Source of the DNA: JBEIUO01 sp964549785
GTDB lineage: Bacteria > Planctomycetota > Phycisphaerae > Phycisphaerales > UBA1924
DNA: 24,804 nt
Assembly (NCBI GenBank): GCA_964549785.1
Contig: CAZJXA010000022.1
Location: 1 to 24,804, forward strand
Direction: 5' to 3'
In this document: positions 16,204 through 23,377 of the stretch, piece after piece
Position numbering within the stretch: position 1 is the first letter of the stretch
How the letters are laid out: the number at the start of each line of letters is the position of its first letter
The notes under the pieces: model-generated
Told to the model about the DNA's origin: nothing
Seen by the model: the letters and a program-made list of their open reading frames with translations, nothing else
Database searches by the model: none
Translations under genes and position numbers: made by a program

Positions 16204-17127
16204 TTACGTCAGGCGGGTCATGGCGGCGTACTCGTTGTAGCGTTCGTCGATCTGCGCCCGGCTCAACTTTTGCAGGCGGCCGAGGCTGAACTCTTCGATG
16301 GTGAAACTCGCGGTGACCGTGGCGTGGGCCATGGACCGCCGGATCGAATCGAAGGAGCCGGGGTCACTGCCGGAGGCCCCGGTCGAGGCGATCGAACCCA
16401 TCATGCCGCCCGCGAAGGTGTCGCCAGCGCCGGTGGGGTCGATGACGTTCTCGGTGGGGTAGGCGGGAAAGGCCGCGATCCCGTCTTTATGGACGAGCAG
16501 CGCGCCGTGCTCACCTTTTTTAACGACGACGAAACGCGGACCCATTCTGAGAATCTCGCGGCCAGCGGTCACGCTGTTGGCCTTGCCCGTGAAGAGCTCG
16601 GCCTCGTCGTAATTGAGCACCAGCCCGTCGATCTTGGTCATCAGTTTCCGCAGATCGTCGTTGGCGATGTTGATCCACAGGTCCATGGTGTCGGCGACGC
16701 TGAGCGTGCGCTTGGGCAATTGTTCGAGAATGCCCGCTTGATTGCCGGGGTGCATGTTGGCGAGGAAGACGTACTTTGAGTCGGCGAAGGCGGCGGGGAC
16801 TTTCGGAGGGGCCTCGGCCAGCACGCCCAACTCGGTAAACAGCGTTTCTCGGCTATTCATGTTGGCGAGATACTTGCCGCCCCAGCGGAAGGTCTTGGAA
16901 CCTTGGCGGGTTTCGAGACCGGCGAGGTCGATGCCCTTGAAGGCGGTCAGCACCGAGCGGTACGTATCGGGGAAATCATCGCCCACGACGGCGACCAGGC
17001 GGACAGGCGTAAAGAACGAGGCCGCCGCCGCGAAGTAGGTGCAGGACCCGCCGAGGACGGATTCGGCCTGCCCGGTGGGGGCGTGGATGGTGTCGATGCC
17101 GATGGTGCCGGTGACGATGAGTGACAT
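16204..17127 (-). CDS. PfkB family carbohydrate/nucleoside kinase
   Basis: A 307-residue ribokinase-fold kinase. The N-terminal signature LGGSCTYFAAAASFFTPVRLVAVVGDDF and the C-terminal signature DPTGAGDTFAGGMMG (GAGD with the catalytic Asp) are both present; KKGEHGALLVHKDG is the usual strand before the second signature. The GGSxTYFxxAAS pattern resembles archaeal-type nucleoside and sugar kinases, so ribose, fructose or adenosine could be the substrate. The ATG at 17127 is chosen because homology starts at MSLIVTGTIGIDTI; an ATG at 17166 adds 13 unremarkable residues. A TACACT box 8 nt upstream and no Shine-Dalgarno suggest a leaderless mRNA. It heads the PfkB - CxxCH - DUF1080 operon. Confidence 0.9.
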   Translation of the reverse strand: MSLIVTGTIGIDTIHAPTGQAESVLGGSCTYFAAAASFFTPVRLVAVVGDDFPDTYRSVLTAFKGIDLAGLETRQGSKTFRWGGKYLANMNSRETLFTELGVLAEAPPKVPAAFADSKYVFLANMHPGNQAGILEQLPKRTLSVADTMDLWINIANDDLRKLMTKIDGLVLNYDEAELFTGKANSVTAGREILRMGPRFVVVKKGEHGALLVHKDGIAAFPAYPTENVIDPTGAGDTFAGGMMGSIASTGASGSDPGSFDSIRRSMAHATVTASFTIEEFSLGRLQKLSRAQIDERYNEYAAMTRLT

Positions 17128-17135
17128 AGGTGGCG

Positions 17136-17141
17136 AGTGTA
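17136..17141 (-). promoter_or_regulatory. TACACT box, candidate -10 for the PfkB operon
   Basis: On the minus strand TACACT ends 8 nt before the ATG at 17127, and no Shine-Dalgarno is present. It lies in the 101-bp divergent gap with the S46 peptidase. Confidence 0.42.
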
Positions 17142-17217
17142 GGAATGGGCGACGGGGATCGAACAATAACGACGGACTCGACCGTCGGGTCGGGTCTGAC
17201 GCGCCCGGAGGCGGTGA

Positions 17218-17223
17218 TACCGT
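17218..17223 (+). promoter_or_regulatory. TACCGT box, candidate -10 for the S46 peptidase gene
   Basis: TACCGT ends 5 nt before the ATG at 17229. A GGAGG further up (17207-17211) is 17 nt from the ATG, too far to be a normal ribosome-binding site. Confidence 0.35.
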
Positions 17224-17228
17224 TGCGG

Positions 17229-19301
17229 ATGCTCCATTCGCCCGTTCGTGCGTTCCTTGGCTGCGTTGCTCTCACGGCCTTCGCGGTGGCGACCGCGCCC
17301 GCGCCCGCCGACGAGGGCATGTGGCTGTTTGAGAAGCCGCCGCTGGACGCGGTGAAGGGTTCGCTGGGCATCGAACTGACGCCCAAATGGCTGGAGCATG
17401 TGCGCAAGAGCGCGGTGCGCTTCGAGAACGGCGGCAGCGGCTCGATCGTGTCGGCGGACGGCTTGGTGATGACCAACCACCATGTGGGTGTGGACATGAT
17501 CGTGAAGCTCTCGACGCAGGAGCGCGACCTGCTGGAGACCGGGTTTCTGGCCGCGACCCGGGCCGACGAACTCAAGTGCCCTGACTTAGAAGTGCGGGTT
17601 TTGTGGGAGGTTTCCGACGTCACCGCCCGGGTGCTTGCGACCGGCTCGTCGAGCCCCGCCGCGGCCCAGGCCGCCCGCAAGAAGGCGATCGCCGATATCG
17701 AGTCCGAGGGATCAGCAGACGGTCTTGTGGGCGAGGTGGTCACGCTGTATCAGGGCGGTCAATATCACCTTTATCGCTACAAGTCTTTCACCGATGTTCG
17801 ACTGGTGTTCGCTCCGGAGCTCAAAGCCGCGTACTTCGGGGGCGACACCGACAACTTCGAGTTTCCGCGTTTCAATCTCGATTGCTGTTTCTTCCGGATC
17901 TATGAGCAGGGCGCCCCGGTACAGGCCGAGCATTTCCTGAAATGGTCCGCCAATGGAGCGGCCGACAACGAGCCGATCTTCGTGGCGGGGCACCCCGGGA
18001 CGACGCGTCGGGCGCTGACTGCGGACCACCTGAGATTCATTCGCGACGTCGACCATCCGACCCGCCTTGATGCGATGAGCCGGATGGAGGTGGCGATGCA
18101 GGGCTTTTGCGGGCGCGATTCGGAATCGGCCCGCACCGGGATCGACGATCTGCTGGGGCTGGCGAACGGGCGCAAGGCGTACACCGGGCAGTTGGCGGGG
18201 CTCCTCGACCCACGGTTGATCGCCTCGAAGGTGTTGCAGGACGAGCGGGATGCGCTCACGACGGACCGGGCGGCGGGTGCCGCGAACCGGGCGACGCTGG
18301 CCGCCATTGCCGAGGCCCAGTCCAAACACCGCGAGGTCTTCGCGCTGCGGTACGCCGTGGACTTGGTGGCGCGTCGCTCACCCTTGCTGCGGCGCACGCT
18401 CCTGGCGGTCCGCGCGGCGGCCGAGCGCAGCAAGCCGTCGGGCGAGCAGTTGGCTGAGTTTTCCGACGCGCAGTGGCCGTCGACGCAACTCGACCTTGTG
18501 TCGCCGGAACCCGTGCATGACTCCCTTGAGATCGAACGCCTGACGCAAGCCCTCACGCTGTTGGCGGGCCGGCGCGGCGGCGACGACCCCATGATTGTGG
18601 CGATCCTGGCGGGCAAGGGCCCGCGCGAGCGGGCGACCGAAGCGGTCATCGGCACCGCGATGAAGGAGGTCGCCGCCCGTGAATCGCTTGCGGAAGCATC
18701 GACCGACCAGATCGCGGATTCCACCGACCCCATGGTCCGTCTCGCGTTGGCCATCGACGGCCCCTCGCGTCGGCTGCGGAACATTGTCGAGACGGAGGTC
18801 GAGCCCGCCGAGCGTGCCGCGTACGCCGCGCTCGCGGACCTGAGGTTCAAGCGTGATGGCGACACCGTCTACCCCGACGCCACGTTCAGCCTCCGGCTTT
18901 CGTTCGGTCGCATACAAGGGTGGCAGGATGGTGGAGCGACCGTTCCATCGTTCACTACGTTGGGAGGAACCTTCGCGCGGATGGACGACCGCAAGGGTCA
19001 GAAAGATTTCGACCTGCCGCCTTCGTGGCTCGCGAAGCGCGACACTATCGCCAAGGACACGCCGTTCAACTTCTCGTGCACCGCCGACATCATCGGCGGA
19101 AATTCGGGAAGCCCGGTGATTAACGCCGCGGGTGAGGTTGTCGGGCTCATCTTCGATGGCAACATCCAGTCGCTCGCGGGGGCCTTCGTGTATGAGCCGG
19201 CTGTCAACCGGGCCGTGGCGGTTGATTCGCGCGGCATCGTCGAAGCCCTGCAAATCATCTACAACGCCAACGGACTGGTGAAGGAACTCACCGGGCACTG
19301 A
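17229..19301 (+). CDS. Secreted S46 family dipeptidyl-peptidase, DPP7-like
   Basis: A 690-residue exported serine peptidase removing dipeptides from N-termini. The signal peptide is MLHSPVRAFLGCVALTAF... and the mature start DEGMWLFEKPP is typical of S46. The triad is His85 (MTNHHVGVD), Asp218 (in the block GGDTDNFEFPRFNLD) and Ser626 (GGNSGSPV). Eighteen residues after the Ser, where DPP11 has the Arg that selects acidic P1 residues, this protein has Gly644 (FDGN), as in DPP7; hydrophobic or broad P1 preference is inferred. The ATG at 17229 starts the signal peptide; a GTG at 17130 would add 33 residues before it. It is divergent from PfkB, and its stop lies in a 12-bp palindrome. Confidence 0.93.
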   Translation: MLHSPVRAFLGCVALTAFAVATAPAPADEGMWLFEKPPLDAVKGSLGIELTPKWLEHVRKSAVRFENGGSGSIVSADGLVMTNHHVGVDMIVKLSTQERDLLETGFLAATRADELKCPDLEVRVLWEVSDVTARVLATGSSSPAAAQAARKKAIADIESEGSADGLVGEVVTLYQGGQYHLYRYKSFTDVRLVFAPELKAAYFGGDTDNFEFPRFNLDCCFFRIYEQGAPVQAEHFLKWSANGAADNEPIFVAGHPGTTRRALTADHLRFIRDVDHPTRLDAMSRMEVAMQGFCGRDSESARTGIDDLLGLANGRKAYTGQLAGLLDPRLIASKVLQDERDALTTDRAAGAANRATLAAIAEAQSKHREVFALRYAVDLVARRSPLLRRTLLAVRAAAERSKPSGEQLAEFSDAQWPSTQLDLVSPEPVHDSLEIERLTQALTLLAGRRGGDDPMIVAILAGKGPRERATEAVIGTAMKEVAARESLAEASTDQIADSTDPMVRLALAIDGPSRRLRNIVETEVEPAERAAYAALADLRFKRDGDTVYPDATFSLRLSFGRIQGWQDGGATVPSFTTLGGTFARMDDRKGQKDFDLPPSWLAKRDTIAKDTPFNFSCTADIIGGNSGSPVINAAGEVVGLIFDGNIQSLAGAFVYEPAVNRAVAVDSRGIVEALQIIYNANGLVKELTGH

Positions 19302-19309
19302 TCGATCAG
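19298..19309. repeat. 12-bp palindrome containing two convergent stop codons
   Basis: ctgatcgatcag holds the S46 stop TGA (19299-19301, plus) and, on the other strand, the stop TGA (19308-19306) of the gene remnant. It is seen directly; function unknown and possibly coincidental. Confidence 0.4.
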
Positions 19310-19406
19310 CACCCCGATTCCCAACTCGCGAAGAATGCACGCATCGTGCCGTGGCGCCGCTGGCGATGGCCAAGCCGAGCGCCGACGCGATGGTCGTGTG
19401 TTTCAC
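19306..19406 (-). pseudogene. Remnant of a secreted GC-type dockerin protein
   Basis: On the minus strand a consensus GGAGG (19414-19418) lies 7 nt before a GTG at 19406 that opens a convincing signal peptide (VKHTTIASALGLAIASGATA). Within about 15 codons, in a different frame, the strand reads AFFASWESGC and stops at 19306. That ending matches the last residues of the GC-dockerin of the neighbouring C25 peptidase (YFARWDAGC, stop). The simplest reading is a secreted GC-dockerin protein that lost nearly all of its body by an out-of-frame internal deletion, keeping only both ends. Against it: the C-terminal match is short, and the signal-peptide frame stays open antisense to the S46 gene. An assembly collapse could look the same. 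Confidence 0.45.
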
Positions 19407-19735
19407 GCTCGATCCTCCGTGTTTCGTCGTTGACCCGTGTTCCCCGCCGCCCCTTGTCCCTCGCCGCCCCTTGAACGACGGGGCACTGGTTTCCCGATCG
19501 GGGGAAGGTACCACAGGGCTCGGGCGGAACCAATACGTACTTCTGAGGTCGGCGAATCATGGCCATGGTCGCCGATCGGTGAGCCCGTCGGCCGACAATT
19601 TCGGAATATTCGTGTCACACGGTCCCGCTCGAAGCACTCACTTTCTGTGCAGGCCCCGACTGAAAACCCCCGCGGCGACCGGTGTTCGGTTCTGTGCCGC
19701 GTGTTGAAGCAAGGCCGATTTTTTCAGGAAAGTGA
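19407..19735. other. Long intergenic region upstream of the C25 peptidase
   Basis: About 330 bp with no convincing intact gene. It holds the GGAGG site of the remnant (19414-19418), a 12-bp direct repeat cgccgccccttg at 19445-19456 and 19462-19473 (17-bp period), a palindrome cccgatcggg at 19493-19502 and a related gccgatcggt at 19571-19580. It probably once served as a shared divergent promoter region. I see no convincing -10 near the C25 start. Confidence 0.5.
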
Positions 19736-21967
19736 GTGTGGAGCATGGTGGTTTCCCGGACGCAGAAGTTGTGTTGGTTGGCCGGAACGGCCTTGACGGC
19801 GACGGCGATGGCCCAAGGGCCGCAGTGGGTGGTCCTCAGCCCGGGGGCAGCGCCCGGGGCCCGTCCGACGATTCGGATGAACGACGCACTTTCCGACGCG
19901 CAGCAAACGGTGCTGGATATCGCGATTCCCGGATTTTACGTAGAAACCGTGGTGCAGCCCGGCGTCGGGACGTTCAAGAAGATCTCGCTGCCCGGCGAGT
20001 CGTCGGAAGCCAGCCTTCGGCAGGTCGGTCGTCCGGCTCTGCCGGCCCTCAGTTTCCTCCTCGGAATCCCCACAGACGCTCCCGGTGTCGTCGTGAGCTC
20101 GTGCACGATCGATCCGGTCAACGTCCCGGGGTTCGAGCGGGTGCTGCCCACTCAGCCGGACGTGGAGGAAGTTCCCGGGCCGACGAGCCCTCCGATCCCG
20201 CCGTTTGAGTTCGACCGCTCGTTCTATCTGACCAACAACGTGTACCCGACACACAACGGGGGAGCCGCGGGCGATGCCGGGAACATGAGCGGAGTCCGCG
20301 TGCAGGGAGCGAATGCGCTGCCCTTCAAGGTCAACTCGGCGACCGGCGTGATGGAATGTGCCCGCGGCATGCAAATCACGTTCAGCCATCCCGGCCAGCC
20401 CCGACCCCCGATCGAGACCACGATCCGCCAGGCGGAACTGCTCGGCGGGTGCATGCCCAACGTCGGTCCGGACCTTGTGCTGACCAACGAGCTTGAGTAT
20501 GAGGGACGGTACCTCATCGTGTGCGCCCCGTCGCTGATCCAGTACGCGGAGGAGTTCGCCGATCTCAAGCGGGACAAGGGGTACGAGGTCGCGTTCCGCA
20601 CCCCGGCGAACGTCCCCGGTGGTGTCTTCACCCCGACGAACGTCCGCCAGGCCATCAAGGACTGGTACAACGGCTTCAGCGAGCAGGCCGACTGCTATGT
20701 GCTGCTGCTGGGCGATATCGGCACCGTTCCCGAGATTCGCGACCCGGTGTACAACTCGGTGAGCGACCACTATTACGCGTGCATCGACGACGATGACATG
20801 TACGCCGACGTCGCCATCGGCCGCTTGAGCTACAACAGCACCGCCGACGCCGTGAACCAGTTTGATAAGATCATGGACTACACGAACACGCCGCCATCGG
20901 ACGACGCCTGGTTCACCTCGGCGCTGGCCGTGGGGCACCGTGAGGTGGATGCGGAGTTCTCGGAAGTGCTGGCCGAGGCGGTAGACAACAACGCCGACGA
21001 TCTATTCCCCCTCAACTTTGTCGAGATCTATGGCACCACGATCCCGGGCTTCGAGCATATCTGCTGGGACGAACTCTCTGAGCAACCCCACCTTGTGTTC
21101 TACCGCGGTCACGGCAGCACCCGCACGTGGTCAACGTGGGACTTTAACGGGCAGAGCCAGGATGCCGACGACCTGGACTTCCCCAACTACGCCCCCACCG
21201 ATTCGGAACGTCCCTGCATCATGATCAACTCCGCGTGCGGCAACGGCGCCTTCCACGGCGACGATTCCTGGACCGAGGAATGGCAGAGCACCACCGTCGG
21301 CTCGGTGGCCAACTATGGCGCGACCGCGAGCAGCCGCCGCTGGGCCAACCACGCCTGGACCCGCTGGTACTTCTTCCTGATGCAGAACCAGACGTCGCCC
21401 ACGCTCTCCAGCGTCTGCACGCTCGGGCAGTACCTCGCGGCCGCGCAGTACGCCCAGGCCGGTTCGGATATCTCGGACAAGAACGTCTGGCAGTATGCCC
21501 TTATGGGCGACCCGGACATGACCGTCTGGCACAACGCCCCGGTTGATACCAACAACGTTGTCCCGCCCTCCATCAACATTGGCCTTACGACGCTGCCCGT
21601 CTACGTCGAAACCTCCGCGGGCCAGCCCGCCGCGGGCGTCGTGGTCGCCGCGACCACGGCGGACGGAACTGTTCGCGAGACCGCCTACACCGACGCCTCG
21701 GGCATCGCCACCCTCACTATCAATGCCGAAGCCACCGGCACATTGATCGTGCAATCGTGGGATTTCCGCGGGACGATCCTCCCGCAGCGCTCCGAGATCA
21801 TCATCAAGTGCCCGGCCGATGTGGACGGTGATGACGATGTTGATTCCGACGACATCGTCCGCTTCTTCCGGGAGTGGGAAGCGGGTGAAGCCGATGTTGA
21901 CGGTGACGACGACACCGACTCGGACGACGTCATCGCGTACTTCGCCCGCTGGGACGCTGGCTGCTGA
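19736..21967 (+). CDS. Secreted C25 (gingipain-like) cysteine peptidase with GC-type dockerin
   Basis: A 743-residue exported protein. A signal peptide (SRTQKLCWLAGTALTATAMAQ) and a propeptide-like region to about 255 precede the C25 peptidase domain, which opens RYLIVCAPSLIQYAEEFADLK and has LLLGDIGTVP. The catalytic His459 lies in FYRGHGS and Cys501 in NSACGNG. An Ig-like domain (about 610-690, VYVETSAGQPAAGVVV) leads to a C-terminal GC-type dockerin (692-743) with two acidic loops, DVDGDDDVDSDD and DVDGDDDTDSDD, expected to bind calcium, ending in DAGC. The GTG at 19736 has AGGA 6 nt upstream; an ATG at 19745 is the alternative. It ends in a strong terminator. The dockerin probably serves surface anchoring or sorting, not a cellulosome. 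Confidence 0.9.
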   Translation: MWSMVVSRTQKLCWLAGTALTATAMAQGPQWVVLSPGAAPGARPTIRMNDALSDAQQTVLDIAIPGFYVETVVQPGVGTFKKISLPGESSEASLRQVGRPALPALSFLLGIPTDAPGVVVSSCTIDPVNVPGFERVLPTQPDVEEVPGPTSPPIPPFEFDRSFYLTNNVYPTHNGGAAGDAGNMSGVRVQGANALPFKVNSATGVMECARGMQITFSHPGQPRPPIETTIRQAELLGGCMPNVGPDLVLTNELEYEGRYLIVCAPSLIQYAEEFADLKRDKGYEVAFRTPANVPGGVFTPTNVRQAIKDWYNGFSEQADCYVLLLGDIGTVPEIRDPVYNSVSDHYYACIDDDDMYADVAIGRLSYNSTADAVNQFDKIMDYTNTPPSDDAWFTSALAVGHREVDAEFSEVLAEAVDNNADDLFPLNFVEIYGTTIPGFEHICWDELSEQPHLVFYRGHGSTRTWSTWDFNGQSQDADDLDFPNYAPTDSERPCIMINSACGNGAFHGDDSWTEEWQSTTVGSVANYGATASSRRWANHAWTRWYFFLMQNQTSPTLSSVCTLGQYLAAAQYAQAGSDISDKNVWQYALMGDPDMTVWHNAPVDTNNVVPPSINIGLTTLPVYVETSAGQPAAGVVVAATTADGTVRETAYTDASGIATLTINAEATGTLIVQSWDFRGTILPQRSEIIIKCPADVDGDDDVDSDDIVRFFREWEAGEADVDGDDDTDSDDVIAYFARWDAGC

Positions 21968-22006
21968 ACCGTTCGTTCACGTCCGCGAGATTCGATACAA
22001 TTTTTT

Positions 22007-22044
22007 CGGCCCCGGAACGATTGCACACGTTCCGGGGCCGTTTT
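22007..22044 (+). terminator. Intrinsic terminator after the C25 peptidase gene
   Basis: A perfect 13-bp stem, cggccccggaacg at 22007-22019 with cgttccggggccg at 22028-22040, has an 8-nt loop and is followed by tttt. It lies 39 nt after the stop. A run of six T precedes the stem, but the minus-strand reading has no T-run after it, so it works for the plus strand only. Confidence 0.9.
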
Positions 22045-22139
22045 CGTTGGCTTGCCGATGTGCCGGAGTCTTGGAGCGGAGATCGTCCGAATCATGCGGA
22101 CCTCGATCGCGGGGTGTCATCCGGCCCGCGCCCCCTTCG
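22045..22139. other. Gap between the terminator and the TPR gene
   Basis: 95 bp between convergent genes. A weak stem gtccg/cggac surrounded by gatcg repeats (around 22083-22111) is the only structure seen; there is no T-run for the minus-strand transcript. Confidence 0.3.
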
Positions 22140-22736
22140 TCAGTCGTCTTCATTGTCCGCGAGGTCCTGCTCGATGCGGAGCCGCTGGAAGTCGTAGAGG
22201 TCGCGCCATTTCTGGTCGGTTTCGAGCATCAGGCCGCGTCTTAGGACTTCGAGATCACCGTCGTTGGCTCGGTTCAGGAGTTTGACGCTGCTGGCATAGC
22301 CGCGGATCGAAGGCAGCCAGTTGGGATCACGTTCGAGCGAGGACTCGTAGGCGCGGAGCGCATCGTCGGCGTAGCCCGCCCGCTGGTAGGTGATTCCCAG
22401 GTTCTCATACGGTGTGGGATCCTGGGGCAAGAGATCGGCCACGCGGCGGAAGGCGTTGGTCGCTTCGAGATAGTTCTGCTGCTGGACCATCACCACGCCC
22501 AAGTTGTTCCAGGCGGCGGCGAGATCGTCGTAGGCCGAGATGGATTGGCGGTAATAGACCTCGGCGTCGGCCCATTTGCGGTTTTTTTCCGCCACCCGCC
22601 CCATGTTAAAGAGGCGGGTGGCTTCCTGAACCGACTGCTCACGGCTGACCGGACCGTCGGACTTAGTGCTCTTCCCGCACGCGGGGAGAAGGGTGAGCGC
22701 GGCGAGGGCGAGGATGACGGTCGTTCGTGGGCGCAT
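22140..22736 (-). CDS. TPR-repeat lipoprotein
   Basis: A 198-residue lipoprotein. The signal sequence MRPRTTVILALAALTLLPAC has its lipobox Cys at residue 20. At least three TPR-like helical hairpins cover about 35-145 (RLFNMGRVAEKNRKWADAEVYYRQ, AWNNLGVVMVQQQNYLEATNAFRR and PYENLGITYQRAGYADDALRAYE). The charged C-terminus ends DLADNEDD. The ATG at 22736 begins the signal sequence; the frame upstream to 22913 is antisense noise. It lies 44 nt downstream of the GspM/PilO-like gene on the same strand, so it may be an accessory or pilotin-like part of that secretion system, as PilF/PilW TPR lipoproteins are for type IV pili. That role is inferred from position and architecture. Confidence 0.82.
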   Translation of the reverse strand: MRPRTTVILALAALTLLPACGKSTKSDGPVSREQSVQEATRLFNMGRVAEKNRKWADAEVYYRQSISAYDDLAAAWNNLGVVMVQQQNYLEATNAFRRVADLLPQDPTPYENLGITYQRAGYADDALRAYESSLERDPNWLPSIRGYASSVKLLNRANDGDLEVLRRGLMLETDQKWRDLYDFQRLRIEQDLADNEDD

Positions 22737-22780
22737 GAAGGTGATCTTTGTCCGGTGTGGTGAGATGCGAAGGGTGCTGA

Positions 22781-23374
22781 TCACAGGGGAGTTGCGTCGG
22801 CCCGCTCCCAGCGACTGAAGGTGACGATGAGGTGCCATTGCTGGGCTTCGGGGAGCAATTTGACGGAATAGACCTCGAGGTCCGGGACGTCGCGTGTGGC
22901 CAATTCGACCCACCTGACCAGCGCTCCCAAGGATTGGTCGCGGACGTCATAAACGAATTTTCGTTGGATCGAATTGAGGCCGGGGCGCCGCAGTTCGGCT
23001 CGTTCAGAGGAAGGGAGGACGTTGGGATTTGCGAGGCCGGCATCGGCCGCCGCCTGAGCAACGCGGCTGCGGAGTTGTGGGATGGCGTCGTTCTCGCCGC
23101 TGCCTTCGATGGTCCCTGCCTGGCGGAGCTGTGCCAACTTCGCCGAGGCGTCGACGACCTGCGTGGCGACTCCCCGTTGGTACGTCACCGATCGTTCGGC
23201 CTTGGCCAGGGAGCGTGAAGAGGACCACGCGACGACCGCGGCGACCGCGACTAACAGTGCCGCGAGCACCACAAGATGGCGGGGACGGCTGCGGCGCGCC
23301 GAGCGCGACGCCGTGAGCGCGTGGCGCGAGCGGTCGTCGTCGGAGAGCGCCGGTTGATCGGTGAAGCGGCTCAT
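22781..23374 (-). CDS. GspM/PilO-like inner-membrane assembly protein
   Basis: A 197-residue bitopic membrane protein. A polar cytoplasmic N-terminus of about 30 residues ends in basic SARRSRPRH, then one transmembrane helix (LVVLAALLVAVAAVVAW, about 34-50), a coiled segment (LAKAERSVTYQRG...AKLAQLRQ) and a C-terminal ferredoxin-like domain (VRDQSLGALVRWVELATRDVPDLEVYSVKLLP...WHLIVTFSRW). Architecture and the final segment match GspM of type II secretion or PilO of type IV pili. The ATG at 23374 follows the upstream gene's TAG by 3 nt, so translation is probably coupled; no strong Shine-Dalgarno is seen. The partner is the GspL/PilN-like protein upstream. Confidence 0.72.
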   Translation of the reverse strand: MSRFTDQPALSDDDRSRHALTASRSARRSRPRHLVVLAALLVAVAAVVAWSSSRSLAKAERSVTYQRGVATQVVDASAKLAQLRQAGTIEGSGENDAIPQLRSRVAQAAADAGLANPNVLPSSERAELRRPGLNSIQRKFVYDVRDQSLGALVRWVELATRDVPDLEVYSVKLLPEAQQWHLIVTFSRWERADATPL

Positions 23375-23377
23375 GGG

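Noticed and set aside
18378..19406. Treating the minus-strand signal peptide at 19406 as the start of a long gene running antisense through the S46 peptidase
   Set aside because: The frame is open, but the residues beyond the signal peptide are antisense to conserved S46 sequence and have no domain; a truncated remnant is more economical.
21809..21964. Cellulosomal dockerin
   Set aside because: The module is the GC-type of planctomycetes with the terminal GC; no scaffoldin, cohesin or glycoside hydrolase is present.
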